Source of the DNA: CAYXDO01 sp964463485
GTDB taxonomy: Bacteria; Myxococcota; Kuafuiibacteriia; Kuafuiibacteriales; Kuafuiibacteriaceae
Reading direction: 5' to 3'
Assembly (NCBI GenBank): GCA_964463485.1
Contig: CAYXDO010000014.1
Coordinates: 43,183-107,182 of the forward strand
Length of the DNA: 64,000 bases
Shown here: piece after piece, positions 51,508 through 59,821 of the stretch
Layout: the number at the start of each line of letters is the position of its first letter
Numbering within the stretch: the stretch's first letter is position 1
The notes under the pieces: generated by a model
The model's database searches: none
What the model was told of the DNA's origin: nothing
Seen by the model: only the letters and a program-made list of their open reading frames with translations
Position numbers and translations under genes: made by a program

Positions 51508-53621
51508 CTCAACACGGGCAAATCGTCGAAGCTCATGAGCGCGATGGGCGCATATTGTTCGAAACGATCCTTCCGCACGTCGATCGCCCGCGCCCGACCG
51601 ATCAAACCTTTGAGCTCGACGACGTCCTTGCGGTTCGCGAGCTCGGGAGGCAGCTCCGAGAGCTCCGAGAGGAGGTCCGCGTAGCTCGTCGCGCGGACCC
51701 AGTAGGAGCCGCGTAGCTTCTCGGCGAACCCTGCCGCCACGAGCGCCAACCGCGTCGCTCCGAGCGCCTCGTTGGGTGACGCGCGAACGATTCGGCGAAA
51801 GAGCGGACGCTCGACGAGCCGCGAAGTCTTCCCGTCAGGCTCCTTGTAACGAACCCGGAGAGTACCGAGATCGCCTGGCCCGGATAGCTTGATTTCGTAG
51901 AGCGCGGTCACGGTATGTCCCGCGCCGATCTCGCCAGCGTCGACCTTGTCGTCCTCGAAGTCCTTCTTCTTGAGCGCGCGGTTCTCATAGCCTACGAGGC
52001 GGTACCGCGACACGACGGCGGGATCGAACTCGACCTGGATCTTCACGTCCTTCGCGATCACCTCGAGCGTCCCCGTGAGTCCTTCGACGAAGACTCTTCG
52101 CGCTTCTTCGAGCCGATCGACGTAAGCGTAGTTGCCGTTGCCCGAGTCAGCGAGCTTCTCCATGAGTACGTCGTTGTAGTTGCCCATGCCGAAACCCACC
52201 GTGGAGATCGTGATTCCCTGGTCGGCCTGAGACTTGACACGGGCGAAGATCCCGTCGGCCTCCACGATCCCGTTGTTGGCGACGCCGTCCGAGCACAAGA
52301 TGATTCGGTTGTTGGTCCCGCGATCGGCGCGCTCGGCGGCGAGCTTGTATCCCAGCTCGAGCCCAGCCTGGACATTGGTCGATCCTTCCGGCCGCAGAGC
52401 CCCGATCGCCGCCAAGATCGTACCCTTGTCGGTCCCTGGAGTCGGAGCGAGCACGGTATGCGCGCTGTCGCCGTAGACGACGATGGAGACCGCGTCGCGT
52501 CCGTCGAGCTGTTCCACGAGCAACTGAAGCGCTCGCTTCACCAACCCGAGTCGATTGTCGAGGTTCATGGAGCCGGAGACGTCGACGACGAAGACCAGGT
52601 TGGAAGGCTTGCGGCGGTTCTTCTCGACCTTCTTCCCGGCCACCCCGACGCGAAGGACGTGATACCCGCGACGACTCTTTGAAGGGAACACTTCGGCGTC
52701 GACCGCGAACGCGGCGTCCGACGGTGACTCATACCCGTAGTCGAACGAGTTGACGAACTCCTCGACACGAACCGCAGCCGGCGCCGGCAACTCACCGCGA
52801 AGCAAGAACGCCCGGGCCATCGAATACGCCGCGGTGTCGACGTCGATCGAGAAGGTCGAAAAACGCTCCGCGCTCGTGTCGATCGTGGGATTGACGCCGT
52901 AGCTCTGGAAGATCATGTCCCGAGCTCGCGGGTCGCGAAGCACCTTCACCTCGAGCGGAACGTCGTCGGGAACGGGAGTCGCGGAGGGGAGCTTCTGGCC
53001 CAACTCCCGCAGCTTGTCCGGTGACTTGGTCGCCTCGGTATTCTTGGGCGGCCCCCGCCGATCGGCCGCAGCGTGGAGCTCGGCGAGCTTCTTGTCTTCC
53101 GCAGAAAGCTCTTTGGCGGGATCGGGCTTCGGGTCGCGAGCGGGACTCTGTGACTTTGGCTTGGTCTCGGTCGTGACGGGCTGCAGCTCGTCAAAGTATC
53201 CCGTGGCTTCGTCGCCCTCGTCGGCCGGCTCGTCGGCGTCCAACTCCAACTCCCCCGACGGCTGAGTCGGTCGGGAGGCGTAGTTCGGCGGCTCCGGCTT
53301 CTCCTCGACGGGACTCGCGGGCTGCTCTGCGGGCTTCGCGGACGGAGTCCCACCCACGGTCTCGTTGCTCGTCTGGTAGCTGAAGTTGCCCGAGTTTCCG
53401 TCGCCGTCGAGATCGGCCCCTCCAGGTTCGCTCTCCTGCCGAGCCGTCCCAGCCGATTGCGGAGCAGCCGTTGGACGAACGCTCTTCTCGGCCATGGAAC
53501 ACGCGCCCATGATCGCCACGGCCGCGAGCGTCACGACGCCCATCCCGCAGAGAGCAATCCGCCGTTTCCCGCCGCTCGGCGCACCGTTCGAGCTCAGCCT
53601 TCGTTCCTTCGACCCATTCAT
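51504..53621 (-). CDS. von Willebrand factor A domain lipoprotein (YfbK-like)
   Basis: The protein has 705 residues. A signal peptide with a lipobox (IMGAC) gives an N-terminal lipid anchor. An acidic, Pro-rich linker (about 45-220) precedes a YfbK-like region: a VWA N-terminal segment ('FSTFSIDVDTAAYSMARAFLL'), a vWA domain with a complete MIDAS (DVSGSMN near 347, plus 'STNVQAG' and 'CSDGVANNG') and a C-terminal DUF3520-like part. It should bind a divalent cation and a protein partner. The ATG at 53621 has an AGGAGG site 5-6 nt upstream, so the longer frame to 53984 is rejected. It is the first gene of a coupled pair with the histidine kinase. Confidence 0.85.
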   Translation of the reverse strand: MNGSKERRLSSNGAPSGGKRRIALCGMGVVTLAAVAIMGACSMAEKSVRPTAAPQSAGTARQESEPGGADLDGDGNSGNFSYQTSNETVGGTPSAKPAEQPASPVEEKPEPPNYASRPTQPSGELELDADEPADEGDEATGYFDELQPVTTETKPKSQSPARDPKPDPAKELSAEDKKLAELHAAADRRGPPKNTEATKSPDKLRELGQKLPSATPVPDDVPLEVKVLRDPRARDMIFQSYGVNPTIDTSAERFSTFSIDVDTAAYSMARAFLLRGELPAPAAVRVEEFVNSFDYGYESPSDAAFAVDAEVFPSKSRRGYHVLRVGVAGKKVEKNRRKPSNLVFVVDVSGSMNLDNRLGLVKRALQLLVEQLDGRDAVSIVVYGDSAHTVLAPTPGTDKGTILAAIGALRPEGSTNVQAGLELGYKLAAERADRGTNNRIILCSDGVANNGIVEADGIFARVKSQADQGITISTVGFGMGNYNDVLMEKLADSGNGNYAYVDRLEEARRVFVEGLTGTLEVIAKDVKIQVEFDPAVVSRYRLVGYENRALKKKDFEDDKVDAGEIGAGHTVTALYEIKLSGPGDLGTLRVRYKEPDGKTSRLVERPLFRRIVRASPNEALGATRLALVAAGFAEKLRGSYWVRATSYADLLSELSELPPELANRKDVVELKGLIGRARAIDVRKDRFEQYAPIALMSFDDLPVLR

Positions 53622-53710
53622 GATGGCCTCCTGTTTTGTACTCTGACGGAGCGCGTTTGGAGAAGGGTCATCCGTTCGACATCGAACGGTCACGAAACAG
53701 TCACAACCGT

Positions 53711-53794
53711 CGGATCGTCTGCCTCGGATCGTCTGCCTCGGATCGCCTGCCTCGGATCGCCTGCCTCGGATCGCCTGCCTCGGATCGCCTGCCT
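53711..53794. repeat. Six-copy 14-bp tandem repeat
   Basis: Six units of CGGATCGCCTGCCT (the first two with T for C at position 8) lie head-to-tail between divergent genes. There are no spacers, so it is not a CRISPR array. Confidence 0.9.
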
Positions 53795-53812
53795 CAGGAG
53801 TATCGACCCGAA

Positions 53813-53959
53813 ATGCACGCCGCGTACATGCGAGCCCGTGTGGACTTCGAGACGCCGATCGCGCACTTGTTTCTGGTGGATGCCACGGCCCGCTTTCAGA
53901 GCATCGAAGGGACCGCGGGCCTGCAATTGTTCGCCCGTCCGAACGGAGCGCGTGGGTGA
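53813..53959 (+). CDS. Possible 48-residue small protein
   Basis: An ATG at 53813 opens a 48-codon frame whose TGA overlaps the GTG of the FAD oxidoreductase (GTGA, 53956-53959). AGGAG lies 12 nt upstream, and TATCGA starts 12 nt upstream. The peptide has 'PIAHLFLVDATARFQS' and no recognised family. The frame also continues upstream through the 14-bp repeats. It may be a coupling leader or the 3' end of a decayed gene. Confidence 0.35.
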   Translation: MHAAYMRARVDFETPIAHLFLVDATARFQSIEGTAGLQLFARPNGARG

Positions 53960-55284
53960 GAGTTGCCGTGATCGGCGCCGGCATCTCGGGGCTGACGTGT
54001 GCGTACCGTCTCCAACAGGGTGGGTGTGAGATCGACGTTTTCGAGGCGGAGACTCATCCAGGTGGTCGTATGTGGTCGATTCGAGCAAATGGGTTCGACA
54101 TCGACCTAGGAACCGCGATGCTGCTTGGGTGCTACGACCGTTGTAGAGCGCTGAGTGCGGAGCTCGGACTGGAAGATCGCTGGTATCCGCTCGAGGCATC
54201 GGGGCATGGCGGGGTGTTGCACGGGAGCGAAGTCACGCCGTTCTCGCCCGCCCGGGCCTTCGACGTGCTTCGCTATCAGGGGCTCCATCTGAGCGGACGC
54301 ATCAGGTTGTTCCTCGCGCTCCTCGAGGCCTGGAAAGGGCGACACGAGGTCGATTTCTTCGATCTATCGGTGGGTGACTCGAGTCTGGACGAGGAGGACT
54401 GCGACAGCTTTGCTCGGCGGAGGTTGGGGGACGAAGCGACGGACTACGTGGTGGACAGCTTCATTCGTACGTTTCATTTCCACGGCGCCAAGCGGATGAG
54501 TGCGAAGTACTTCGAAGCGCTCGCCGCGCTCCTGGTCTCACGGGGTGAGTTTCAGCTGTTCGGCCTCCGCGGCTCGATGTTGGCGCTCCCGTCGGCGCTC
54601 GCGGCCCGGCTGAATGTGTCGTATCAAACGCCAGCGTCCGTAAGCGGGACGACCGTGACCTCCAGGCTCGGCGTCGAGACCTACGATTCTGTCGTGCTCG
54701 CTACGTCCGCAGGCCGGGCGCGGGCGACTCTGAGTTTGGACTCGTCACCCCAACGCGCGCTGCTCGAGCGCGTCGAGTACTCATCGACGATCCTATGTTC
54801 CTTCGCGGTTCCGCGCGAGATCGCAGGGGATTTCGAAGGGATCTGGGTTCCGTTTCGGGAGAGCCGAATCGTGTCTGGTTTGGCGAATGACAGCTGCAAG
54901 GGAGCGATTTCGGAGAATCGCGTGCTGCTTCAAGTGTGGTTACACGAGGAGACCGCGGCGGCCTGGCTCGATCGATCCGACGGAGAGATTCAGGGGATGG
55001 TGGCTGGGGAGTTGATTCGCTTGTTTTCGCGGTACGAAGGCGCGCTCGAGCCGATTTTCGTGCACCGGTGGCCGGAGGCGCTTCCGGTGTATGGAGTTGG
55101 GCAGGTGAGCCAAGTCGCTCGATTCTGGGAGCGCGGACAGGGCCACGGCGGGCTGTGGCTCTGTGGAGACTACCTCAATCACCCGTGGGTGGAGGGCGCA
55201 GTCAGGTGCGGAGAGAAGGTAGCTCACCTGCTGTGCGGGGTCGAGCCGTGTCGCGCGTGGCCGCGCGCGTCGTCAGGCGCCTGA
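53956..55284 (+). CDS. FAD-dependent amine-oxidase/protoporphyrinogen-oxidase-like enzyme
   Basis: The protein has 442 residues. It opens with the dinucleotide-binding signature VIGAGISGLTCAYRL followed by 'EAETHPGGRMWS', the flavin amine-oxidase (NAD_binding_8) pattern, and ends with 'GLWLCGDYLNHPWVEGAV', the usual FAD-contact motif. The family includes protoporphyrinogen oxidases, carotenoid desaturases and amine oxidases. Which applies is unclear; no haem or carotenoid genes are nearby. The GTG at 53956 places the Rossmann motif at the usual position. The 3' end overlaps the convergent Uma2 gene by 12 bp. Confidence 0.75.
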   Translation: MRVAVIGAGISGLTCAYRLQQGGCEIDVFEAETHPGGRMWSIRANGFDIDLGTAMLLGCYDRCRALSAELGLEDRWYPLEASGHGGVLHGSEVTPFSPARAFDVLRYQGLHLSGRIRLFLALLEAWKGRHEVDFFDLSVGDSSLDEEDCDSFARRRLGDEATDYVVDSFIRTFHFHGAKRMSAKYFEALAALLVSRGEFQLFGLRGSMLALPSALAARLNVSYQTPASVSGTTVTSRLGVETYDSVVLATSAGRARATLSLDSSPQRALLERVEYSSTILCSFAVPREIAGDFEGIWVPFRESRIVSGLANDSCKGAISENRVLLQVWLHEETAAAWLDRSDGEIQGMVAGELIRLFSRYEGALEPIFVHRWPEALPVYGVGQVSQVARFWERGQGHGGLWLCGDYLNHPWVEGAVRCGEKVAHLLCGVEPCRAWPRASSGA

Positions 55285-56052
55285 TTTTGGAGCCGTAAGG
55301 GCCGCGAGTCGTTCCTCGAGCTCCACCCGTTTCTTTCGCTCGGCCTCAGCTTCTTCTCTGGCGGCCTTGGCATCGTCGATCGCAGCGTTGGCTCGCGCTG
55401 CCTCGGTCTCGGCTCGCGCCTTCAGATCTTCGTCGCTCGGCAACATGGCCCCTTCGGAGGTGAACCATCGCAACCAGGGAGCGTGAGTAGCGTGAAATAC
55501 GCCGTTCCAGATCCCGAGCTCGAGTCCGACCTGACTCGACTTCATTCTCCCGGAAGCCTCCAGCGGGATGAGTCTGTAGACGCCACTTGCGTCGAGTCGG
55601 AACCCGTCGAGGCGGCCCGCAAATGGGTCGTACAGAAAGTACTCACGGACCTTCAACGCGCGTTCGTAGATTTGCTTCTTTCGACCCCGGTCTTCGGCCT
55701 CCGTCGAGGGCGACAGGAGCTCGATCACCAGATCGGGTCCCTTGCCGTTCTCTTCCCAGACGACCCACGCTTTTCGCTCGCGTCGCTCCGTGTCGAGGAC
55801 GACGAAGACGTCCGGCCCGCGGAAGTCGTTCCTCTTGGCCTGGAGCGCGCTGAAGAACACGAACATGTTCGCGCCGACGAAGAAGTCGGCGCGGGCGCTA
55901 AAATGGAGCTCGAGGGGTTCGGCCAGTAGGGCGGCGGCTTGGCGGTGGCGCTGAGATTCCAAGGGCACTCCGTCTTCGGTAGGGAGCTCGTCGATACCTG
56001 GCGGAGGCGTAAACCACGGGGGGAATTCGTCTTGATGGAGAGTTGCGACCAT
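55273..56052 (-). CDS. Uma2-family putative endonuclease (PD-(D/E)XK)
   Basis: The protein has 259 residues. The Uma2/DUF820 core shows 'RGPDVFVVLDT', 'PDLVIELLSPSTE' and 'RKKQIYERALKVREYFLYDP', with acidic residues and Lys positioned as in PD-(D/E)XK nucleases. The C-terminal 60 residues are a charged coiled coil ('EAEAERKKRVELEERL'), a frequent extension in this family. Uma2 proteins often occur in many copies in large genomes; their target is not established. It is a stand-alone gene, convergent with the FAD oxidoreductase. Confidence 0.8.
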   Translation of the reverse strand: MVATLHQDEFPPWFTPPPGIDELPTEDGVPLESQRHRQAAALLAEPLELHFSARADFFVGANMFVFFSALQAKRNDFRGPDVFVVLDTERRERKAWVVWEENGKGPDLVIELLSPSTEAEDRGRKKQIYERALKVREYFLYDPFAGRLDGFRLDASGVYRLIPLEASGRMKSSQVGLELGIWNGVFHATHAPWLRWFTSEGAMLPSDEDLKARAETEAARANAAIDDAKAAREEAEAERKKRVELEERLAALTAPKSGA

Positions 56053-56131
56053 CGCCGGTTCCTGAAGTGATCCCGAATTTACGACGAATCGCCGTGAGCG
56101 GCAAGCCGGAGGATTTCATGTCCCGGCCGGT

Positions 56132-57082
56132 TCATAGCCCTCGTTTGAGTCTCTCCAAGATCCTGCGCGCCTCACTCACCGGATCGGTCTGACGAAGCGC
56201 GAGCTTCTTTGCGATTTCCTGAAGCTCCTGCTCGCCTCCGGCTCGCCGTAGCGTCTCCGCTCGCACTGAGCGCCACAACGCGACCTCGAGCTCGAGGCGC
56301 GCCCGTGAAGCTCGCCGGACTTCGGCCTCCCCCGTCTTTGCCAAGAAGCGCTCGTGGTCCAAGATCGCCTCGGTGAGTTGCTCGACGCCTTCTCCGGTCG
56401 TGGCGATCGTCTGAAGCACGGGGCGCTCCCATGCGGCTTCCGGCTGCGGCAACAATCGCAGCGTCAGCTCGACGTCGCGGACCGTCTCCTTGGCGCCGTC
56501 TCGATCGGCTTTATTCACGACGAACAGATCGGCGACCTCCATGATCCCCGCCTTCATCGCTTGAACGTCATCACCGAGGCCCGGCGCGAGCACGAGCACG
56601 GTCGTGTCGGCGACTCTGCCGATGTCGACCTCGGCCTGACCCACGCCGACGGTCTCCACGATCACGCGCGTGAAGCCCATGGCCTCCATGACGGCCGCGG
56701 TCATGGTGGCCGATGCGGAGAGCCCGCCGAGCTGACCGCGCGACGCGAGCGATCGCACGAAGACACCTTCATCGAGCGCTCGTCCTTGCATTCGAACGCG
56801 GTCACCGAGGATCGCACCCTGCGTGCGAGGGCTCGACGGATCGACCGCGATGACACCGACTCTCTCGCCGCGCGCGCGAAACACGCCGACGAGTGCGTCG
56901 ACGAGGGTGGACTTGCCGGTGCCCGGGCTTCCGGTGACGCCGATGAACGCAGCAGCAGTGGCTCCGCGATACAACGCTTCGAGGGCGTCCAAGCCGCGCG
57001 GATCGTCGTCGTCGACGAGGCGCATCAATCGCGCGCCCGCGCGACGATCTCCGTTCTTGACGCGATCGGCGAGGGCGCTCAC
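56132..57082 (-). CDS. meaB: MeaB-type GTPase, acyl-CoA mutase chaperone
   Basis: The protein has 316 residues. G3E-type P-loop GTPase: Walker A GSPGTGKS, 'VIAVDPSSP', 'FVRSLASRGQLGGLSAS', 'VETVGVGQAEVDI' and NKAD. This is the MeaB/ArgK family, which protects B12-dependent methylmalonyl-CoA-type mutases and helps load adenosylcobalamin. The GTG start overlaps the stop of the acyl-CoA dehydrogenase (GTGA, 57079-57082). No mutase gene is in the window. The coupling links it to acyl-CoA breakdown, probably of branched-chain or odd-chain substrates. Confidence 0.9.
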   Translation of the reverse strand: MSALADRVKNGDRRAGARLMRLVDDDDPRGLDALEALYRGATAAAFIGVTGSPGTGKSTLVDALVGVFRARGERVGVIAVDPSSPRTQGAILGDRVRMQGRALDEGVFVRSLASRGQLGGLSASATMTAAVMEAMGFTRVIVETVGVGQAEVDIGRVADTTVLVLAPGLGDDVQAMKAGIMEVADLFVVNKADRDGAKETVRDVELTLRLLPQPEAAWERPVLQTIATTGEGVEQLTEAILDHERFLAKTGEAEVRRASRARLELEVALWRSVRAETLRRAGGEQELQEIAKKLALRQTDPVSEARRILERLKRGL

Positions 57083-58221
57083 GAAGTCAGCACGCGGCGA
57101 GCGATCACCATTCGCTGGATCTCACTCGTGCCTTCTCCGATTTCGAGCAGCTTCGCGTCGCGGAGATATCGCTCGACCGGAAAATCTTTGGTGTAGCCAT
57201 ATCCGCCGTGGACCTGAATCGCTTTGGTGGCAGCGCGAACGGCCGCCTCCGAAGCGAACAGCTTCGCCTTCGCTGCCGCGAGCGAGTAGCTCTCGCCACG
57301 ATCGTGAAGCACCGCCGCGTGGTGGGTGAGCAGCCGCGCGGCGTCCGTCTCCGTCGCCATGTCGGCGATCATCCACTGGATGGCTTGAAAATCCGCGATG
57401 GGCTTTCCGAATTGTCTTCGCTCGAGCGAATATTTGCGTGACTCTTCGAGGGATCCTCGCGCGATCCCGACGCCGAGCGCCGCGATGGTGATGCGCCCGC
57501 GATCGAGGATTTTCAAAGTGTCGATGAATCCGTTGCCGACTTCACCAAGGCGATTCTCGTCGGGGACCTCGACGTCCTCGAAGAAGAGCTCGGCGGTGTC
57601 GCTCGCTCGCATGCCGAGCTTGTCGTGAATGGCCCTCTGAGTGAACCCGCGCATCCCTCGCTCCAAGACGAACGCGGTGACACCTTTTTGTTTGGCCTCG
57701 GGGTTGGTCAGCGCGAGGACGACCCAGACCTCGCCGACGGTGCCCTGGGTGATGAACGTCTTGGAGCCGTTGAGGATCCAGCGGTCGCCCTGTTTGCGCG
57801 CGGTCGTGCGCATGCCGCTCGCGTCCGATCCACTTCCGGGTTCGGTGAGACCCCAGGCGCCCAGCTTCCTTCCCGAAGCCAGGTCGGGGAGAAATCGGCG
57901 CTTCTGCTCGTCATTGCCTGCGAGGCGGACGTGGGCGCTGCAAAGGCCGTTGTGCGAAGCCACAGTGAGCGCCAGCGATCCGTCGTGACGCGCGATCTCT
58001 TCGATCACGAGGGCTCCGGTGACCGCGTCGAGGCCCGCGCCTCCGAGCTCGGGGCTGGTGAACATGCCCATCAACCCGAGGTCGGCGAGGCCGCGAACGG
58101 CATCGAACGGAAACCGCTGCTCCCGGTCGAAGCGACCGGCGGTCGGCTCGATCTCGGCCTCCACGAAGCGGCGGACCGAGTCTCGAATCAAGCGCTGCTC
58201 TTCGCTGAGCTCGAGAAACAT
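57079..58221 (-). CDS. Acyl-CoA dehydrogenase
   Basis: The protein has 380 residues, the usual length. It has the family signatures 'AWGLTEPGSGSDASGMRTTA' and 'IQVHGGYGYTKDFPVERYLRDAKLLEIGEGTSEIQRMVIAR'-type C-terminus (read in parts), with Glu in 'EIGEGTSE' marking the short/branched-chain group. It oxidises acyl-CoA to trans-2-enoyl-CoA with FAD, passing electrons to ETF. The ATG at 58221 gives the normal N-terminus (MFLELSEEQ); an extension to 58257 is rejected. It is the first gene of the pair with meaB and is divergent from icd. Confidence 0.9.
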   Translation of the reverse strand: MFLELSEEQRLIRDSVRRFVEAEIEPTAGRFDREQRFPFDAVRGLADLGLMGMFTSPELGGAGLDAVTGALVIEEIARHDGSLALTVASHNGLCSAHVRLAGNDEQKRRFLPDLASGRKLGAWGLTEPGSGSDASGMRTTARKQGDRWILNGSKTFITQGTVGEVWVVLALTNPEAKQKGVTAFVLERGMRGFTQRAIHDKLGMRASDTAELFFEDVEVPDENRLGEVGNGFIDTLKILDRGRITIAALGVGIARGSLEESRKYSLERRQFGKPIADFQAIQWMIADMATETDAARLLTHHAAVLHDRGESYSLAAAKAKLFASEAAVRAATKAIQVHGGYGYTKDFPVERYLRDAKLLEIGEGTSEIQRMVIARRVLTS

Positions 58222-58409
58222 GGCCGGACTCTTTGCCCGTCGTGTGGCCGAGGGCAAGCGTGAATGAAGGACTCAGGCGGCGAGATCGCGAGAATCGCCT
58301 AGGCGCACAGGGCGTCCAGAATGTCCAAGCTCCTGCCCAACGGACAAAATTTTGCGCAGCTAGCACCTTCCGGCAGCCGTGTCACCCGTAAAAAGGGCCT
58401 TCTTCCCCG

Positions 58410-58438
58410 TTGAAGTTTCCAACGAGCCTGCCTATACC
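58410..58438 (+). promoter_or_regulatory. Sigma-70-type promoter of icd-mdh
   Basis: TTGAAG (58410-58415) and TATACC (58433-58438) are 17 nt apart. The start point would be a few bases before the ATG at 58449. A perfect palindrome CAAAATTTTG (58345-58354) lies upstream in the 227-bp divergent gap and could be an operator. Confidence 0.5.
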
Positions 58439-58448
58439 CCTGTTCCCG

Positions 58449-59804
58449 ATGGCCAAGTACCTCAAGATCAACCCGCCCAAGCGGGGCTCCAAGATCACCG
58501 TCGCGAAGAACGGCCAACTCCAGGTTCCAGATGATCCGGTCATTCCGTTCGTTCAAGGCGATGGCATCTCCGCAGAAGTCTGGCGCTCGTCCGAGCGCGT
58601 ATTCGAAGCAGCGGTGGAGCACTGCTACGGCAACGCAAAACGACTCGAGTGGATGGAAGTCCACGCTGGCGAACGTGGCAACGAGCTGTACGGCGCTGGC
58701 AACTGGCTTCCCGAGGACACGATCCGCGCAATTCAAGAATACAAGGTCTGCGTGAAGGGGCCGCTGTCCACGCCCGTTGGACAGCCCAAGTCTCTCGACA
58801 CGACACTTCGCGAAAAGCTGGAGCTCTTCGCGCGCGTTCAACCCATTCGTTATCTCGATGGGCTGCCCTCTCCAGCAAACAGCACCAAGGGCCTCTCGCT
58901 CACGATCTTCCGCGAGCACGCCGAAGACGTGCACTCGGAGATCGAGTGGAAAAAAGGCTCACCCGAAGCCAAGCAGCTCATCAATTTCATCAACAACGAT
59001 CTCAACAAGAGATCCGCCGAGCGCGCGATTCGCCCCGACTCGAGCATCGGCATCAAGCCGATCAGCGCGACCGCGACCAAACGCGTCATGCGGTTGGCCA
59101 TCGAGTACGCGATCAAACATCGCAAGAGGAGCGTCACCTTCGTGCACAAGGGCGACGTGATGCGCTTGACCGAAGGCTTCTTCCGCGACTGGGGCTACGA
59201 GCTCGCGAAGAAAGAATTCGGAGACTACATCGTGACCGAGCGCCCGATGGAAGGGGAGCGCATCAACGGCAACGGCAACGGCAATGGAAATGGAAACGGC
59301 GAGCCCCCGAAGGGCAAAGTCATCGTGCGCGATCGCCTCGCCGACACCATGTTCGAGGAGATGCTCACGCGTCCCTACGACTATGACGTCGTCGTCGCGA
59401 CCAACCTCAACGGTGACTATCTGTCGAGCCTGGCCCTCACGTTGGTCGGAGACGCTCGAATTTCACCGATGGGATACATCGGAGCGAAGGCCGCGCTCTT
59501 CCAATCGACGCTCGCCATGCCGCTCAATGGAGACGCCGAGAGCGACGTCTGTCCCGGATCGGTGTTGCTCGCGGGTGTGATGCTCTTCGAGCACCTCGGC
59601 TGGAAAGACGCCGCCGAGCTCGTCGCCTCTTCGCTCGGCCGCACTGTCGCCGACGGCACCGTCACGCGAGACCTCGCGCGAAAGATGCCCGGCGCCAAAG
59701 TTCTCACGACCTCTCAGTTCTGCGACCGCCTCATCGACAACTTCGAGGAGGTCCGGAACGCGCGGGTGCGCGAGGCCATGGAACGCACCGTCATCCGCGC
59801 CTGA
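58449..59804 (+). CDS. icd: NADP-dependent isocitrate dehydrogenase
   Basis: The protein has 451 residues. This TCA enzyme converts isocitrate to 2-oxoglutarate. It has the substrate loop 'LSTPVGQPKSLDTTLREKLEL', with the Ser that is phosphorylated in the E. coli enzyme's equivalent loop, then 'PIRYLDGLPSP', 'FREHAEDVHSEIEWK' and 'NLNGDYLSSLALTLVG'. It is about 35 residues longer than E. coli Icd (416), partly from an Asn-Gly repeat loop near residues 272-283. The start at 58449 follows the promoter and gives MAKYLKI; a longer frame to 58410 would begin inside the -35 box. It is followed 17 nt later by mdh. Confidence 0.9.
   Translation: MAKYLKINPPKRGSKITVAKNGQLQVPDDPVIPFVQGDGISAEVWRSSERVFEAAVEHCYGNAKRLEWMEVHAGERGNELYGAGNWLPEDTIRAIQEYKVCVKGPLSTPVGQPKSLDTTLREKLELFARVQPIRYLDGLPSPANSTKGLSLTIFREHAEDVHSEIEWKKGSPEAKQLINFINNDLNKRSAERAIRPDSSIGIKPISATATKRVMRLAIEYAIKHRKRSVTFVHKGDVMRLTEGFFRDWGYELAKKEFGDYIVTERPMEGERINGNGNGNGNGNGEPPKGKVIVRDRLADTMFEEMLTRPYDYDVVVATNLNGDYLSSLALTLVGDARISPMGYIGAKAALFQSTLAMPLNGDAESDVCPGSVLLAGVMLFEHLGWKDAAELVASSLGRTVADGTVTRDLARKMPGAKVLTTSQFCDRLIDNFEEVRNARVREAMERTVIRA
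59264..59299 (+). repeat. 6-bp repeat encoding Asn-Gly run in icd
   Basis: AACGGC/AATGGA units encode a run of five or six Asn-Gly pairs within a loop of isocitrate dehydrogenase. The frame is preserved. Confidence 0.8.
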
Positions 59805-59821
59805 AAGGATAGGTATCGAAC

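Noticed and set aside
53622..53984. N-terminal extension of the vWA lipoprotein
   Set aside because: It would run through the 14-bp repeats and bury the signal peptide; the AGGAGG before 53621 sets the start.
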